Shown: positions 34,377 to 43,856 of the stretch, piece after piece
How positions within the stretch are numbered: position 1 is the first letter of the stretch
Layout of the letters: the number at the start of each line of letters is the position of its first letter
Source of the DNA: Caldisphaera lagunensis DSM 15908
Lineage (GTDB): Archaea > Thermoproteota > Thermoprotei_A > Sulfolobales > Acidilobaceae
Reading direction: 5' to 3'
NCBI RefSeq assembly: GCF_000317795.1
Contig: NC_019791.1
Coordinates: forward strand, 1,178,001 to 1,242,000
DNA length: 64,000 nucleotides
Position numbers and translations under genes: made by a program
The notes under the pieces: generated by a model
Seen by the model: the letters and a program-made list of their open reading frames with translations, nothing else
Database searches by the model: none
What the model was told of the DNA's origin: nothing

Positions 34377-36446
34377 ATGAGCAAAAATACTAGCAGAAAT
34401 TGTTATTCCTATAAAGATTTTATAGCATTAATAGCAGAAAAGCCAAAAGCAGCTGAAAAGATAGCATTAGCGCTAGGAAGCTATGGAAAATTAGAGAAGT
34501 GTAGATATTATAAAGTTCCATATTATGTAATTAGAAGTGATGGTAGGACTATTTTAATTCTACCAAGTGCTGGCCATTTATTTGGCCCCTCAACAACAGG
34601 AAGAGGAGTTCCTATAGTAAAAATAGTATGGAAACCATTATGGGAATTTGACAAAGCTGCATATTATACTAAAACATACTATATGATGATGTCATCTATT
34701 TTACCAAATGCTGGTTCCTATATAAATGCTTGCGACTTTGATATTGAAGGAAGTGTTATAGGCTATAAAATAATAGAAAGCTTTGGAGATGTGAAAAAAG
34801 CAAAGAGAATGAAATACTCAACCTTAACAAAAAATGACATTATTGATGCATTTAATAAATTATCACCATTGGATTTAGAGAATGTTAACGCTGGTTATGC
34901 AAGGCATGAGTTAGATTGGTTATGGGGTATAAATGTATCAAGACTTCTTATGAAATCATTTAAAAATGAAACAAACAAAAGTATCTCATTAAGCGCAGGA
35001 AGAGTTCAAAGCCCTACTCTTGCTGAGGCAATAAGAAGATGGATAGAAATAAACCTCTATTTACCAAAACCTTTTTTATCAATATTAATATTAGGGGAAT
35101 ATGATGGCAAAAGGTTTCTAATAACACCTAAAAATTGGTCTCCAAAAACAATTTCTGAAGCAAAAGAAATAAAGAAATTCCTAGAAAAGAACCCAGTTTT
35201 AAATGTTGACGACTACCAAGAAAGTAAAGAGAAAGTTCCTCCTCCCCCAGCATTTAATTTAGGAGATCTCCAAAAAGAGTCCTCAAGAATTTATGGATTT
35301 TCCCCATTTAAAACCCAAAGTATTGCAGAAGAGCTTTATTTAGAAACATTAATTAGTTATCCTAGAACAAATAGCCAAAAACTGCCTAAAACAATAAATT
35401 ATAAGCAAATAATCAATGACCTATCTAAACAAAGCTATAAAAATTTAATTGATACGTTATTAAAAGAAACACAAGGCAAACTAAATCCTGTTCAGGGAAG
35501 AGAAGATGATCCAGCACATCCTGCAATATATCCAACAGGTGAAGTTCCTAAAAAAATATACGGAGATTATTTAAAAATATATGATCTTATAGTCAGAAGG
35601 TTTTTGTCAGCATTTTCAAAAGAAGCTATTCTAGGAAAAAGCTATGTTACGTTAAGCGATAATGAGAATAGAAAGTATAAGGCTGAAGGTTTAGTTGTAA
35701 TGGAAGAAGGATGGTTAAAATATTACACATTTTCATATCCAAAAATCAACGAAATACCAGTTTTAAGGAAAAATGATAAGGTAAAAATAATAAAAGTTGA
35801 TTTGAAAACCATATGGCCCAAAATAAATGTATCCCTTAGTAGAACTTCATTATTAAGATGGATGGAAAGAGTTAATATTGGAACAGAAGCAACTAGAGCT
35901 AGAATTATTGAACTATTATATAAAAGAAAGTATTTAATAAACAAAGGAAGAAATACAGAAATAACTAATTTAGGATATGCAGTTTATAAGGCCATTGAGC
36001 TTGTCTCTAAGGAGTTAATTTCTCCTGAATTAACAAGAAATTTTGAAGAAAAGCTGGATCTAATATCAAAAGGAAAATATACAAAGGATGAGATAGTGAA
36101 TGAAGCAAAGGAATTTCTAACTAAAATAATAAAAGAAAAATTAAATGATAAAAGCATTGGAAAAAGTTTAGCAATTGCTTTAGGTATAGAAAAGCCGGAA
36201 GAAATGTGTTATATCTGTAAAAGGGAGGCCAAACACAAAGTTTTAAACTACAGTTTATGTGATTTTCATTTTATGGCATTAAGTAAAATAAAAGAGAATA
36301 TAGCGGATTTGGTTAACATATTAGAAGATAATGATGTAAATATATTAAAAGAACTTTCAGAAAATAAATCTATAGGCTTATGGATTAGAGAGACAAGTAA
36401 GTTTTTAATTAATAATGATATTAAAATACAAAATTTAAAAGTTTAA
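34377..36446 (+). CDS. topA: DNA topoisomerase I (type IA)
   Basis: A 689-residue type IA topoisomerase that relaxes or decatenates DNA through a 5'-phosphotyrosine. The TOPRIM domain begins LIAEKPKAAEKIALAL with the acidic DFDIEG motif near residue 120. The active tyrosine is in ETLISYPRTNSQ, near residue 330. A late cysteine/histidine motif (CYIC, then LCDFH) near residue 615-635 is a small zinc site. It lies 31 bases after rpoF and may be in its operon. The 3' end overlaps the convergent signal peptidase gene by four bases. Confidence 0.92.
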   Translation: MSKNTSRNCYSYKDFIALIAEKPKAAEKIALALGSYGKLEKCRYYKVPYYVIRSDGRTILILPSAGHLFGPSTTGRGVPIVKIVWKPLWEFDKAAYYTKTYYMMMSSILPNAGSYINACDFDIEGSVIGYKIIESFGDVKKAKRMKYSTLTKNDIIDAFNKLSPLDLENVNAGYARHELDWLWGINVSRLLMKSFKNETNKSISLSAGRVQSPTLAEAIRRWIEINLYLPKPFLSILILGEYDGKRFLITPKNWSPKTISEAKEIKKFLEKNPVLNVDDYQESKEKVPPPPAFNLGDLQKESSRIYGFSPFKTQSIAEELYLETLISYPRTNSQKLPKTINYKQIINDLSKQSYKNLIDTLLKETQGKLNPVQGREDDPAHPAIYPTGEVPKKIYGDYLKIYDLIVRRFLSAFSKEAILGKSYVTLSDNENRKYKAEGLVVMEEGWLKYYTFSYPKINEIPVLRKNDKVKIIKVDLKTIWPKINVSLSRTSLLRWMERVNIGTEATRARIIELLYKRKYLINKGRNTEITNLGYAVYKAIELVSKELISPELTRNFEEKLDLISKGKYTKDEIVNEAKEFLTKIIKEKLNDKSIGKSLAIALGIEKPEEMCYICKREAKHKVLNYSLCDFHFMALSKIKENIADLVNILEDNDVNILKELSENKSIGLWIRETSKFLINNDIKIQNLKV

Positions 36447-36955
36447 AAAGTATCGCTACCTGTACCTCTTATGGCTAAGGCAAACGACCCTATATATGGT
36501 ATAATAATTGGTGTATTTCCATTATAAGTCAATATAACTCCTTTTATTTCATAATATGGAATTCCTCCTGAAGTAAATCCATCAACTGTATGATAACCAC
36601 AATATTGTGGATAACCTGGGTCTGGTACTGGATTATTATCTCCTTTTGTTATAAAGCATTCAACCCCATTATGATAATATATTCCTATAACTCTATGTAT
36701 AATCAATATACCATCATAATTATAAACAACAATATTACCAATTTTTATATCTTGATAAGGCTCCTTATATAAAATAGCTATATCTCCTGTATGTAAAGTG
36801 GGTTTCATGCTTATTCCATCAACTATAACTAATGAGAAACCATAGAAGTAATATGCATATAAACCTAATGCAATTATAATTATAATAACAGATATAAATA
36901 ATATATCTCCTTTACTTAAAACGTTTTTATTTCCTTTACCTGTTTTTTTACTCAT
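36443..36955 (-). CDS. sec11: Signal peptidase I (archaeal S26B/Sec11 type)
   Basis: A 170-residue membrane protease that removes secretory signal peptides. One N-terminal membrane helix (about 19-42) precedes the catalytic serine in GISMKPTLHTGD. The general-base position is His (IIHRVIGI), as in archaeal and ER enzymes, with an aspartate in KGDNNP. GAGGAAAA precedes the ATG. It would process the secreted proteins at 54.4-56.5 kb, though pilins use a different peptidase. It converges on topA with a four-base overlap. Confidence 0.92.
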   Translation of the reverse strand: MSKKTGKGNKNVLSKGDILFISVIIIIIALGLYAYYFYGFSLVIVDGISMKPTLHTGDIAILYKEPYQDIKIGNIVVYNYDGILIIHRVIGIYYHNGVECFITKGDNNPVPDPGYPQYCGYHTVDGFTSGGIPYYEIKGVILTYNGNTPIIIPYIGSFALAIRGTGSDTF

Positions 36956-36995
36956 TTTTCCTCAAGAAATACTAGACAAAAAGAATTAAAAAATA

Positions 36996-39992
36996 TTAAA
37001 GATCGCATGTTTTACATGTGCTGTTTTCATCTGGCCTTAAACTTACAACACCTTTTGTACTATCTTTTGATATACCAAATAATTGCGATATCTTTCTATC
37101 AGATTCAACATCAGTTACCTTCATCTCTTTCTTTACTATTGCCATTCTTGACTTTGTCTTTTTCTTTATTGGCTCAATCAATATATTTTTTGCTTCCCCT
37201 CCAAAGTATATTACTTGTATTCCTTTGCTCTCATCTCTATAAATTGTAACTCCCTTTAGGCCACCTAGCCATGCAACAAAGTATGTTGTATAAACATCAT
37301 CTATTTTTGCATCACTTGGGAGATTTATTGTTTTACTTATGGCTTGATCTGTATATATTTGAGAGGCTATTTGATGTGATAAATGATACCATAAATCGAA
37401 GTCCATGCTTGTTGGGAAGAGCTTTGCAAGCTCCCTTATCTCTTCTAATAATTCTTTATAATTATTTTTAGTTATTATCTTATTACCTTCCTTCTCTTCA
37501 GTGCTCATACTAACTATATAATTTTCTATATCGTTTAAGGCCCACCTTATACTACCTTTATGAGATGATATTATCTTAAATAAGTTATCTAAGAAATCAA
37601 ATGATAGGTTATATTTCTTTGCTATTTCTAATACTTTATCTCTAAATATAGATATCGTCTCCCAAAATTCGCCTATAGCAACTCTCCTCAAGTATACTAA
37701 AGCAAAGTAAGGCTCTATTCCAGAGCTTGTTCCTGAGATAATGCTAATAGTACCTGTTGGGGCAACGGTATTTACAACACTATTTCTTGGGGCTTTTGCA
37801 CCAATAGATTTTCCATATTCAATTAGTTTATTCCACGTCTCTGCAGGTTTAAATAATGCATTTATAAGCAGGCTCTTTTCATTATTTATTGAGAAGTTTT
37901 CTAAATAATTATTAATATCCTCTTTTGATATTCCAAACACGTCATTTAATACCTTATAAAATGCGTCTTCCTTTATCAAGTTTATTGTACCATCTTCTTC
38001 AACTCTTTTAGCAGTTTCTCCTACCATCCTCTTTGATACATCAGCAGGTATTTTTACATCATGATACTTTACTTTTATAAATCCATCTTTAATACTCATA
38101 ACTTCGTTTGCCTTCAATAGTGCAGGGGTATGCAATTTTATTGTCTCATTAACATCTGCTTTTTCAATGCATTTCATTTCTTTCCAATCCCATCTTTTAC
38201 ATTCAAATACAGGAGCAGAACCTAATTTTGCCCCCAATTCCCAACTTCTCTTCCATGCAAATACTTCTATAGCTGAGGATATGATTAGTGTAAATGCTAC
38301 GGCCTCATCACTATCATATGGATAATTCAATTTAGCTAAAGCATTAGCTAAACCCATTATACCTAAACCTATTTTTCTAGTTATGGAATTTATTAAAGTT
38401 TGTCTTTTATCAGGGTGTTTGTTTAAATCAATTACAGCATCCATTGAATCAACAATTATGTGTATATCATTGAAGAAACTTCTCAAATCAAATTTATTGT
38501 TTTCATCAACATATTTGTTTAGATCTATTGAACCTAAATTGCAGCTTTCAAATGGATATAAATGCTGTTCTCCGCATGGATTTGTTGCCGTTACTACACC
38601 TAGCCATGGAGTTGGATTATATTTATTATGATTATCTACAAAAATTAAGCCTGGATCTCCTCCTTCCCATGCAGATTTAATTATTTCCTCCCATAAAATT
38701 CTTGAGTTAATCTTCCATGTTTTTGTATTTCTTTCATTTAAATCCAATTTCTTATTTGATAGCTTCATTGCTTCTTCTAAATCTCTTAATGCTAATGATT
38801 TGCTTTTTTCAAACACATCCTCATATATGTTCAAATATGGGTTATCTAATAGCCATTTGTTTTCTTCAATAAGCTTTCCCAATCTTCCTAAACCGGTTTT
38901 CATGCTAACACTATAATGAATTCTATAAATATCATTACTATCAGAACTATATTTAGGATTAACCATCCACCAATCTTCATTATTTAAAACACTATTCATA
39001 AATGCATCATTAACACCAACACTAATATTAAAGTTTGTTAAAAATGTATCTTGCATGGGACTCTTCTTAGATTGTATAAAGCCTGCATCTTCAGGCATAT
39101 AATATCCTTCTTTAGATAGTCTCTCTGCCATTTCTTTTAATATTGGGTTTATCTCATACAAATCATCTTTTTCTATTTGATCAAATGCATCTTTGACTGC
39201 TTTTATAAAGGCCCTTATTTGAGGAGGCAATGTATTAGATAAGGCTTGCCATGAATCATACTTTGGATTATATATATCAGGATGCCATACATGAAGAATT
39301 CCCATATTTGCTCCTCTTCTCTTACCTCCTTGTTTAACAACATCTGTTGCAACATCATAAAGCCTCATAAAACTTAATGGTCCACTTGCTACCCCGCTAG
39401 TCCCAGCAACAATATCTCCTCTAGGCCTTAGTTCTGAAAAGCTGAATCCTTGACCTCCTCCATATTTAAATGTTAAGGCCTGAACCTTAACACCATCTAA
39501 TATACCTTCCATACTATCGAATACTGGGGTAACATAACAAGCGCTTAAAGCTCCTTTTGCACCATCTGAAAACATATTGAACAATGTTGGAGAATTAAAC
39601 ATGAATTTACCATTTATTAACAAATCATATAATTTTTCTTTATCAGATCTAGAAGAAAAACCTTCCGCAACCCTTCTCATAACCATAGAAGGTGTTTCTA
39701 AGGGATTCATTAGTTGACTCTTAACCATGTATCTTGATTGCAAAACTTTAATCGCATTATATGTAAATTTCATATCATCATCGCATGGCTCTTCTCTTTT
39801 CCCTTCAATATAATCTTTAACACATTGAGGAAGATCTGCTAACAAACCTCCATTAGGAGCCCTTTTATTATATTCCTTTAAAACTCCTTCATAAATTTCC
39901 TTTAATAAAAGTTTTCTAGCCTCTATTTCTATTTCGGGCTTAAATGTAGATTCTTTTATTAGTTCTAACTGTTTTGCCTCATTAGTAGTCAT
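36996..39992 (-). CDS. nrdJ: Adenosylcobalamin-dependent (class II) ribonucleotide reductase
   Basis: A 998-residue enzyme reducing ribonucleotides with a cobalamin-derived thiyl radical. Landmarks are FNSPTLFNMF, KYGGGQGFSFSELRPRGD, VKQGGKRRGANMGIL, ATNPCGEQHLYPFESCNLGS (active-site Cys in NPCGE), VAPTGTISIISGTSSGIEP, and a C-terminal CKTC redox pair as the last cysteines. No intein or inserted nuclease is visible. GAGAGGTGTTAATAG stands before the ATG. A TATA element at about 40101-40112 implies a roughly 88-base leader with a hairpin at its 5' end. No B12-synthesis genes are near. Confidence 0.95.
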   Translation of the reverse strand: MTTNEAKQLELIKESTFKPEIEIEARKLLLKEIYEGVLKEYNKRAPNGGLLADLPQCVKDYIEGKREEPCDDDMKFTYNAIKVLQSRYMVKSQLMNPLETPSMVMRRVAEGFSSRSDKEKLYDLLINGKFMFNSPTLFNMFSDGAKGALSACYVTPVFDSMEGILDGVKVQALTFKYGGGQGFSFSELRPRGDIVAGTSGVASGPLSFMRLYDVATDVVKQGGKRRGANMGILHVWHPDIYNPKYDSWQALSNTLPPQIRAFIKAVKDAFDQIEKDDLYEINPILKEMAERLSKEGYYMPEDAGFIQSKKSPMQDTFLTNFNISVGVNDAFMNSVLNNEDWWMVNPKYSSDSNDIYRIHYSVSMKTGLGRLGKLIEENKWLLDNPYLNIYEDVFEKSKSLALRDLEEAMKLSNKKLDLNERNTKTWKINSRILWEEIIKSAWEGGDPGLIFVDNHNKYNPTPWLGVVTATNPCGEQHLYPFESCNLGSIDLNKYVDENNKFDLRSFFNDIHIIVDSMDAVIDLNKHPDKRQTLINSITRKIGLGIMGLANALAKLNYPYDSDEAVAFTLIISSAIEVFAWKRSWELGAKLGSAPVFECKRWDWKEMKCIEKADVNETIKLHTPALLKANEVMSIKDGFIKVKYHDVKIPADVSKRMVGETAKRVEEDGTINLIKEDAFYKVLNDVFGISKEDINNYLENFSINNEKSLLINALFKPAETWNKLIEYGKSIGAKAPRNSVVNTVAPTGTISIISGTSSGIEPYFALVYLRRVAIGEFWETISIFRDKVLEIAKKYNLSFDFLDNLFKIISSHKGSIRWALNDIENYIVSMSTEEKEGNKIITKNNYKELLEEIRELAKLFPTSMDFDLWYHLSHQIASQIYTDQAISKTINLPSDAKIDDVYTTYFVAWLGGLKGVTIYRDESKGIQVIYFGGEAKNILIEPIKKKTKSRMAIVKKEMKVTDVESDRKISQLFGISKDSTKGVVSLRPDENSTCKTCDL

Positions 39993-40030
39993 CTATTAAC
40001 ACCTCTCCCTAATTATATTCTATTAAATAC

Positions 40031-40076
40031 TGCGTAGTTATACAAATGCCTGCCAGAGTAGATATTTCTCTACGCA
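40031..40076 (-). promoter_or_regulatory. Hairpin at the predicted 5' end of the nrdJ mRNA
   Basis: An inverted repeat TGCGTAG (40031-40037) and CTACGCA (40070-40076) encloses 32 bases that can form a smaller inner pairing. A TATA element (AATATATAAATA on the minus strand, about 40101-40112) places the transcription start near 40080, just before this hairpin, so the leader would begin with it. It could control stability or translation of nrdJ, or the inverted repeat could be an operator. It lacks the conserved boxes of known cobalamin riboswitches. Confidence 0.4.
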
Positions 40077-40276
40077 TAGCCTTACACAACCTACCTACAA
40101 TATTTATATATTATCAGTATTACCTTATCTATCTTACTATAGACTTAGCCAGAAAAAAATTGATTAACTAAACTTTTACATCATAAAATGAGAGAATACT
40201 ACTATTGTTAAATCTTTTCTTGCATCTATTATGCAAAAATTTTTTATGTTCTTATATAGGATAATCATGGATAGAA

Positions 40277-41125
40277 ATGGATAAAATATGCTCAATATGC
40301 AAAAAAAGACAAGCTATTTATTATAGAGCTTATAGTGGTGAATATATTTGCGCTAAATGTCTAAATAATGTTATGGAAAAAAATGTAAAGAAAGAAATTA
40401 ATAAGACTAAATCTCTAAGCATTGATAGCAAAATTGTTATACCTATAACGTACTTTTCCCCAAGCTCATCTATTGCATTATCAAATCTAATTTATAGAAT
40501 TGAAAAACGGTATAAGTCTAGAATTGCTATAGTAATTCCCAAAGATTATAATATTGAAGAAATCAAAAATTTTTTAGAAAACAAATCTGACTTATTTATT
40601 GCAGAAATTAACATTAAACCTCCAGAAAGGCTATCTTTACAAGAATGTATTAGATTTGAAAGAGTATGGTCAATGAGGGCTGCAAAGATTTTAGGATATG
40701 AATTTGTATTTTTACCGGTAAGCAGAACTGATATATCCCTAATTGTCATTGATTCTTTAATAAATGGAAAAGCAAATCTACTTTCAGAATCCCTTGAATT
40801 TATTGAATATAATGGAATAAAGTTCCTCTATCCGTTTTCTGGAATAGAAGGAGAAACACTTGTTTCATATGAATTTTTATCAGGCATAAATGTTAAACCA
40901 TTATGTTTAACAAATATAAAATCAAAAAATGTATTTTATTCAATAGCTGGTAATAGACCAGAACTGGATTTTGGTAGCGAAAGACTTTTGGATAAATTAG
41001 GTAATTTTTTAGATAAACTAGGAAAATGTAAAATCTGCGCTGGATTTTCAGATAAAGAAATATGCGATACATGCAATAAGCTAAATCTAAAGGAATTAGA
41101 TGTTAAGTTAAGCTTTGCTCAATAA
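40277..41125 (+). CDS. TtuA/Ncs6-like protein with a degenerate PP-loop
   Basis: A 282-residue protein built like the archaeal tRNA thiolation enzyme TtuA, with an N-terminal zinc finger (CSICKKRQAIYYRAYSGEYI, ending CAKC) and a C-terminal one (CKICAGFSDKEICDTC). The ATP-binding PP-loop that should read SGGxDS is FSPSSSIAL. The second catalytic cysteine and the GH..DD segment are replaced (QECIRFERVWSMRAA, then FLPVSRTDIS). It is therefore unlikely to thiolate tRNA itself and may be a non-catalytic paralogue or partner. The ATG at 40277 is about 25 bases past TATA-like CTTATATAG, so the mRNA is probably leaderless. It converges on the next gene with an 18-base overlap. Confidence 0.68.
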   Translation: MDKICSICKKRQAIYYRAYSGEYICAKCLNNVMEKNVKKEINKTKSLSIDSKIVIPITYFSPSSSIALSNLIYRIEKRYKSRIAIVIPKDYNIEEIKNFLENKSDLFIAEINIKPPERLSLQECIRFERVWSMRAAKILGYEFVFLPVSRTDISLIVIDSLINGKANLLSESLEFIEYNGIKFLYPFSGIEGETLVSYEFLSGINVKPLCLTNIKSKNVFYSIAGNRPELDFGSERLLDKLGNFLDKLGKCKICAGFSDKEICDTCNKLNLKELDVKLSFAQ

Positions 41126-41905
41126 CTTTAATAAAATATCTTTTTCATCCTTATTTAAATGTAAAGATATGCTTATCTTATCTTTTTCCTTTAAGCTTGG
41201 GGGTTTTATTTCTCCATCAAAAACTACATAGCCAGAATCTATAATTTCTCTTATTAATTTATCATTATAAACATTTTTTAGTTTTGATAGCTGTTCCCTT
41301 AAATTTATCTCCTTTTTTATATCTTTTTCATCAAGTAAGGATCCACAAACAATGCAAGACATGTCTGGCATAACAGAATTAAATCCACAAACTGGACATC
41401 TAATAGGTGTTGATAAACCATATCGATTCCAAAGCTGTCTTAAGTTATCAATTAAATCTATAGCGTTTAATTGCTTAGCAATTTTATAAAGCCTTGGTGA
41501 AGCTCTACCAGCAATTTCTGGAGCATATGCAATTATAAGTTCTAATCTTTCTCTAGAATTTACTTCATCTCTTTCTATTAATCTCCCTGCAATTCCCTTC
41601 ATAAACTGATCCTTCGAATTTATGAATTTTTTTAATAATGATTCTTCAGACGGTTTTGTCACTCTAGATTCAACTATGGAATTTATTATTTCTTCTACTA
41701 AATCCTTTATATCATCTGGCTTTAAATTAATCAAATCTAAACCAAACTTGTCTATAATTTCTCTTGATATATCATTAACAAAGGAATTAAACTCATCATT
41801 GCTAAGCTTAGCTTGTTTTTGAGATTTCTTCTTTGTTTTTGAGATTTCGTTGTTTGGATCTTTAATTTTATTTTCATCTTTTTTATTACTCTTCTTTCTT
41901 GGCAT
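41108..41905 (-). CDS. Unknown zinc-ribbon protein with basic N-terminus
   Basis: A 265-residue protein: a lysine-rich N-terminal tail (about 1-33), a helical middle (about 40-160), one zinc ribbon (CPVCGFNSVMPDMSCIVCG, near residue 168-186) and a helical end. There is no family I can name. The basic tail plus zinc ribbon would suit nucleic-acid or ribosome binding. The 3' end overlaps the convergent TtuA-like gene. Upstream, between it and the MFS gene, lies the 28-bp palindrome described separately. Confidence 0.6.
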   Translation of the reverse strand: MPRKKSNKKDENKIKDPNNEISKTKKKSQKQAKLSNDEFNSFVNDISREIIDKFGLDLINLKPDDIKDLVEEIINSIVESRVTKPSEESLLKKFINSKDQFMKGIAGRLIERDEVNSRERLELIIAYAPEIAGRASPRLYKIAKQLNAIDLIDNLRQLWNRYGLSTPIRCPVCGFNSVMPDMSCIVCGSLLDEKDIKKEINLREQLSKLKNVYNDKLIREIIDSGYVVFDGEIKPPSLKEKDKISISLHLNKDEKDILLKLLSKA

Positions 41906-41958
41906 TTTTATCGATCCAAGATAAATAATTTAAAACTAACCTTAAATATTAAATCTGT

Positions 41959-41986
41959 ACATTGTTAACTCCCCGGTTAACAATGT
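41959..41986. repeat. 28-bp palindrome, copy 1 (intergenic)
   Basis: Perfect inverted repeat: left arm ACATTGTTAAC (41959-41969), centre TCCCCG, right arm GTTAACAATGT (41976-41986). Its 26-bp core (41960-41985) differs at one central base from the reverse complement of 57254-57279. Here it lies five bases after the stop of the MFS gene (transcribed leftward) and upstream of the zinc-ribbon gene. A terminator, a protein-binding site or a tiny mobile repeat are all possible. Confidence 0.75.
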
Positions 41987-41990
41987 CGTA

Positions 41991-43181
41991 TTATGCTAAG
42001 ACAACCATTATTAGAGATAATATGGTGGATATTATTGGTATTGTTATAAATATTTCCTTACCAAGGCTAAAAGCTATACCAACCAATAATGAACCTGTTA
42101 ACGTACCTAATTCTCTTGAATTATAATAAATGTGTGAGCTATAACCGCTTGAACCTTCTGAGAACAAATTGTATAGGATTATATCAATTATGCTAAACAA
42201 GATGGACGATATTGTTATATATGCTATCAAATCTAACAAATTGTTAATAAATGATATAGCTGTAACTAGCCAAATACCTCTAAGCAATATTGATAGAAAA
42301 GCTATCCTTTTATTGCTAGTTGTCCCAAATAGGGAAAGCAAGATCAAAGAAATTCCTATTAAAAGGCCAGTTATCCCATATGACAGCCATAATAAATTCA
42401 AACTCAAATCAGATTTAACTAATAATGGAAGTATAGCAAAAATGTAGTCTCCTGTTAAGGTTGCAAAAAATAAAGACATTGATATTCTTTTTATTGATAT
42501 TCTTCTATGCGATACATACCCATTTTTTATTGCATTAGGAAATGAACCTACATTATCGTATGCTAAATATGAAAATATTTTTATATGGCTACTTATTGAA
42601 TCTAAGTTCTTTGTAAATGAATGAAGAGATCTCTCAATGCTTAGATTTATCCTAGGTAATGATAAAAATGTAATAAACCCAATCATTATTGTAAAGTAAA
42701 TGAAATAGTCAAATGGAACTCCTTGTATAAAATAGAAAGAAAGAAGCCCTAAACCTCTTATAAAATAGAAAGAAAATTTTTGTAATTCTATATAATAATT
42801 CCATTTATCGCTGCTCTTTAGTTCAAATATTGTTATGGAAATTGCCAAGTTAGAGGATGCCACTCCTAAGGCATGAAACATATAAGCTAATGCCAATGAA
42901 ACCAAAGTATGAAACTCAAATAGTACTCCAGTTGCTAAAATTGATATAAATGATACAGCAATTAGCAATTTATTGTTTCCATTATTAGATATCTTACCTA
43001 AGGCAAAATTAGAAACAATAAAAACCAAGCTCCATAAAGCACTTATTAATCCATATTGAAAAGGGGTAACATTAGTTCTATAACCAATATAAGAATAAAT
43101 TCCTATATCTAGAGACGATAATAGAGCGATGAATACCATAGATATGGCAAACCATGTTTCTTTACTCATTCTTTTTCCCAT
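41991..43181 (-). CDS. MFS-type transporter
   Basis: A 396-residue integral membrane protein with about eleven or twelve hydrophobic segments spread evenly, a short central loop (SSHIKIFSYLAYDN) between the two halves, and MFS-like loops (ALGKISNNGNNKLLIA between helices 2 and 3). The substrate cannot be predicted. The start is ATG 43181 or ATG 43169. It is a single gene beside the degraded nuclease-like pseudogene upstream and the palindrome just after its stop. Confidence 0.78.
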   Translation of the reverse strand: MGKRMSKETWFAISMVFIALLSSLDIGIYSYIGYRTNVTPFQYGLISALWSLVFIVSNFALGKISNNGNNKLLIAVSFISILATGVLFEFHTLVSLALAYMFHALGVASSNLAISITIFELKSSDKWNYYIELQKFSFYFIRGLGLLSFYFIQGVPFDYFIYFTIMIGFITFLSLPRINLSIERSLHSFTKNLDSISSHIKIFSYLAYDNVGSFPNAIKNGYVSHRRISIKRISMSLFFATLTGDYIFAILPLLVKSDLSLNLLWLSYGITGLLIGISLILLSLFGTTSNKRIAFLSILLRGIWLVTAISFINNLLDLIAYITISSILFSIIDIILYNLFSEGSSGYSSHIYYNSRELGTLTGSLLVGIAFSLGKEIFITIPIISTILSLIMVVLA

Positions 43182-43240
43182 ATTAAGCTAAAGGAATAAG
43201 AATTCATAAGGGGGTAAACTCTTTAATATATTACATTTTA

Positions 43241-43856
43241 TTATGTTTCCCTATAAAGTAAAATCCCTAATTTGTTTATACCTTCTAATGCCCTCTCGTC
43301 TACAAAGGGTGATATTATAACTAACTTGGGTTTAATACTAGTTACTTTTTCATAAAGTTTGCCTTTTTTCCAAAATATTGCTACATCTCCTCTAGAAATG
43401 CTAGATTTGATTTCTATTAATAGATGTTCTTAGTTCCTTATCAATATGTCTACTTCTATATCACTTGGATATCCATAGACTTCACCAGATTATCTCTATA
43501 TGTCACTTTTCAACTTTTCCAACACCTAATAATTTTTCAACTCTATTCATATCATCTCTAAAGGCTTGTTCTGAATAGGTCCCTCATCCAACTCCTAAGG
43601 ATTTTAATTACCTATTTAATGATCTATAAGCTTCCATAAAATCAGCTCTTAACTTTTTCAATTCATTTTCAATGGATTAAAATCTCTTATTGGCTTCTTT
43701 CCATCTTTTGTTCTCGAGTTCAACAAATCTGTTGAAGTCTTCTCTGAGTGTTTTTAGTTCCCTTAAATATGCTATCAAATCCTAAAATACCTGCTACTGT
43801 GAAACGAAATTCTTCATCCTCTTTAAGCAATTTTAAAAATTCTTTTTAATTGTCAT
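43241..43856 (-). pseudogene. Broken PD-(D/E)XK nuclease-like gene with coiled coil
   Basis: No open frame survives, but translating the minus strand across frames gives an ordered protein. First comes KEFLKLLKEDEEFRFTVAGI, then a coiled coil (ELKTLREDFNRFVELENKRW), then SEQAFRDDMNRVEKLLGVGK. The nuclease core follows: DIEVDIL with the Asp, LLIEIKSSISRGDVAIF with the ExK, and LVIISPFVDERALEGINKLG. This is the order of the crenarchaeal DUF3782/PDDEXK-like family. At least three frameshifts and several stops interrupt it. It is recent enough to read by eye. Such genes are often multi-copy in crenarchaea, suggesting relaxed selection or mobility. Confidence 0.78.

Noticed and set aside
40031-40112. 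Cobalamin riboswitch upstream of nrdJ
   Set aside because: The leader is short and lacks the conserved B12-box and multi-helix core; only a simple hairpin is visible.
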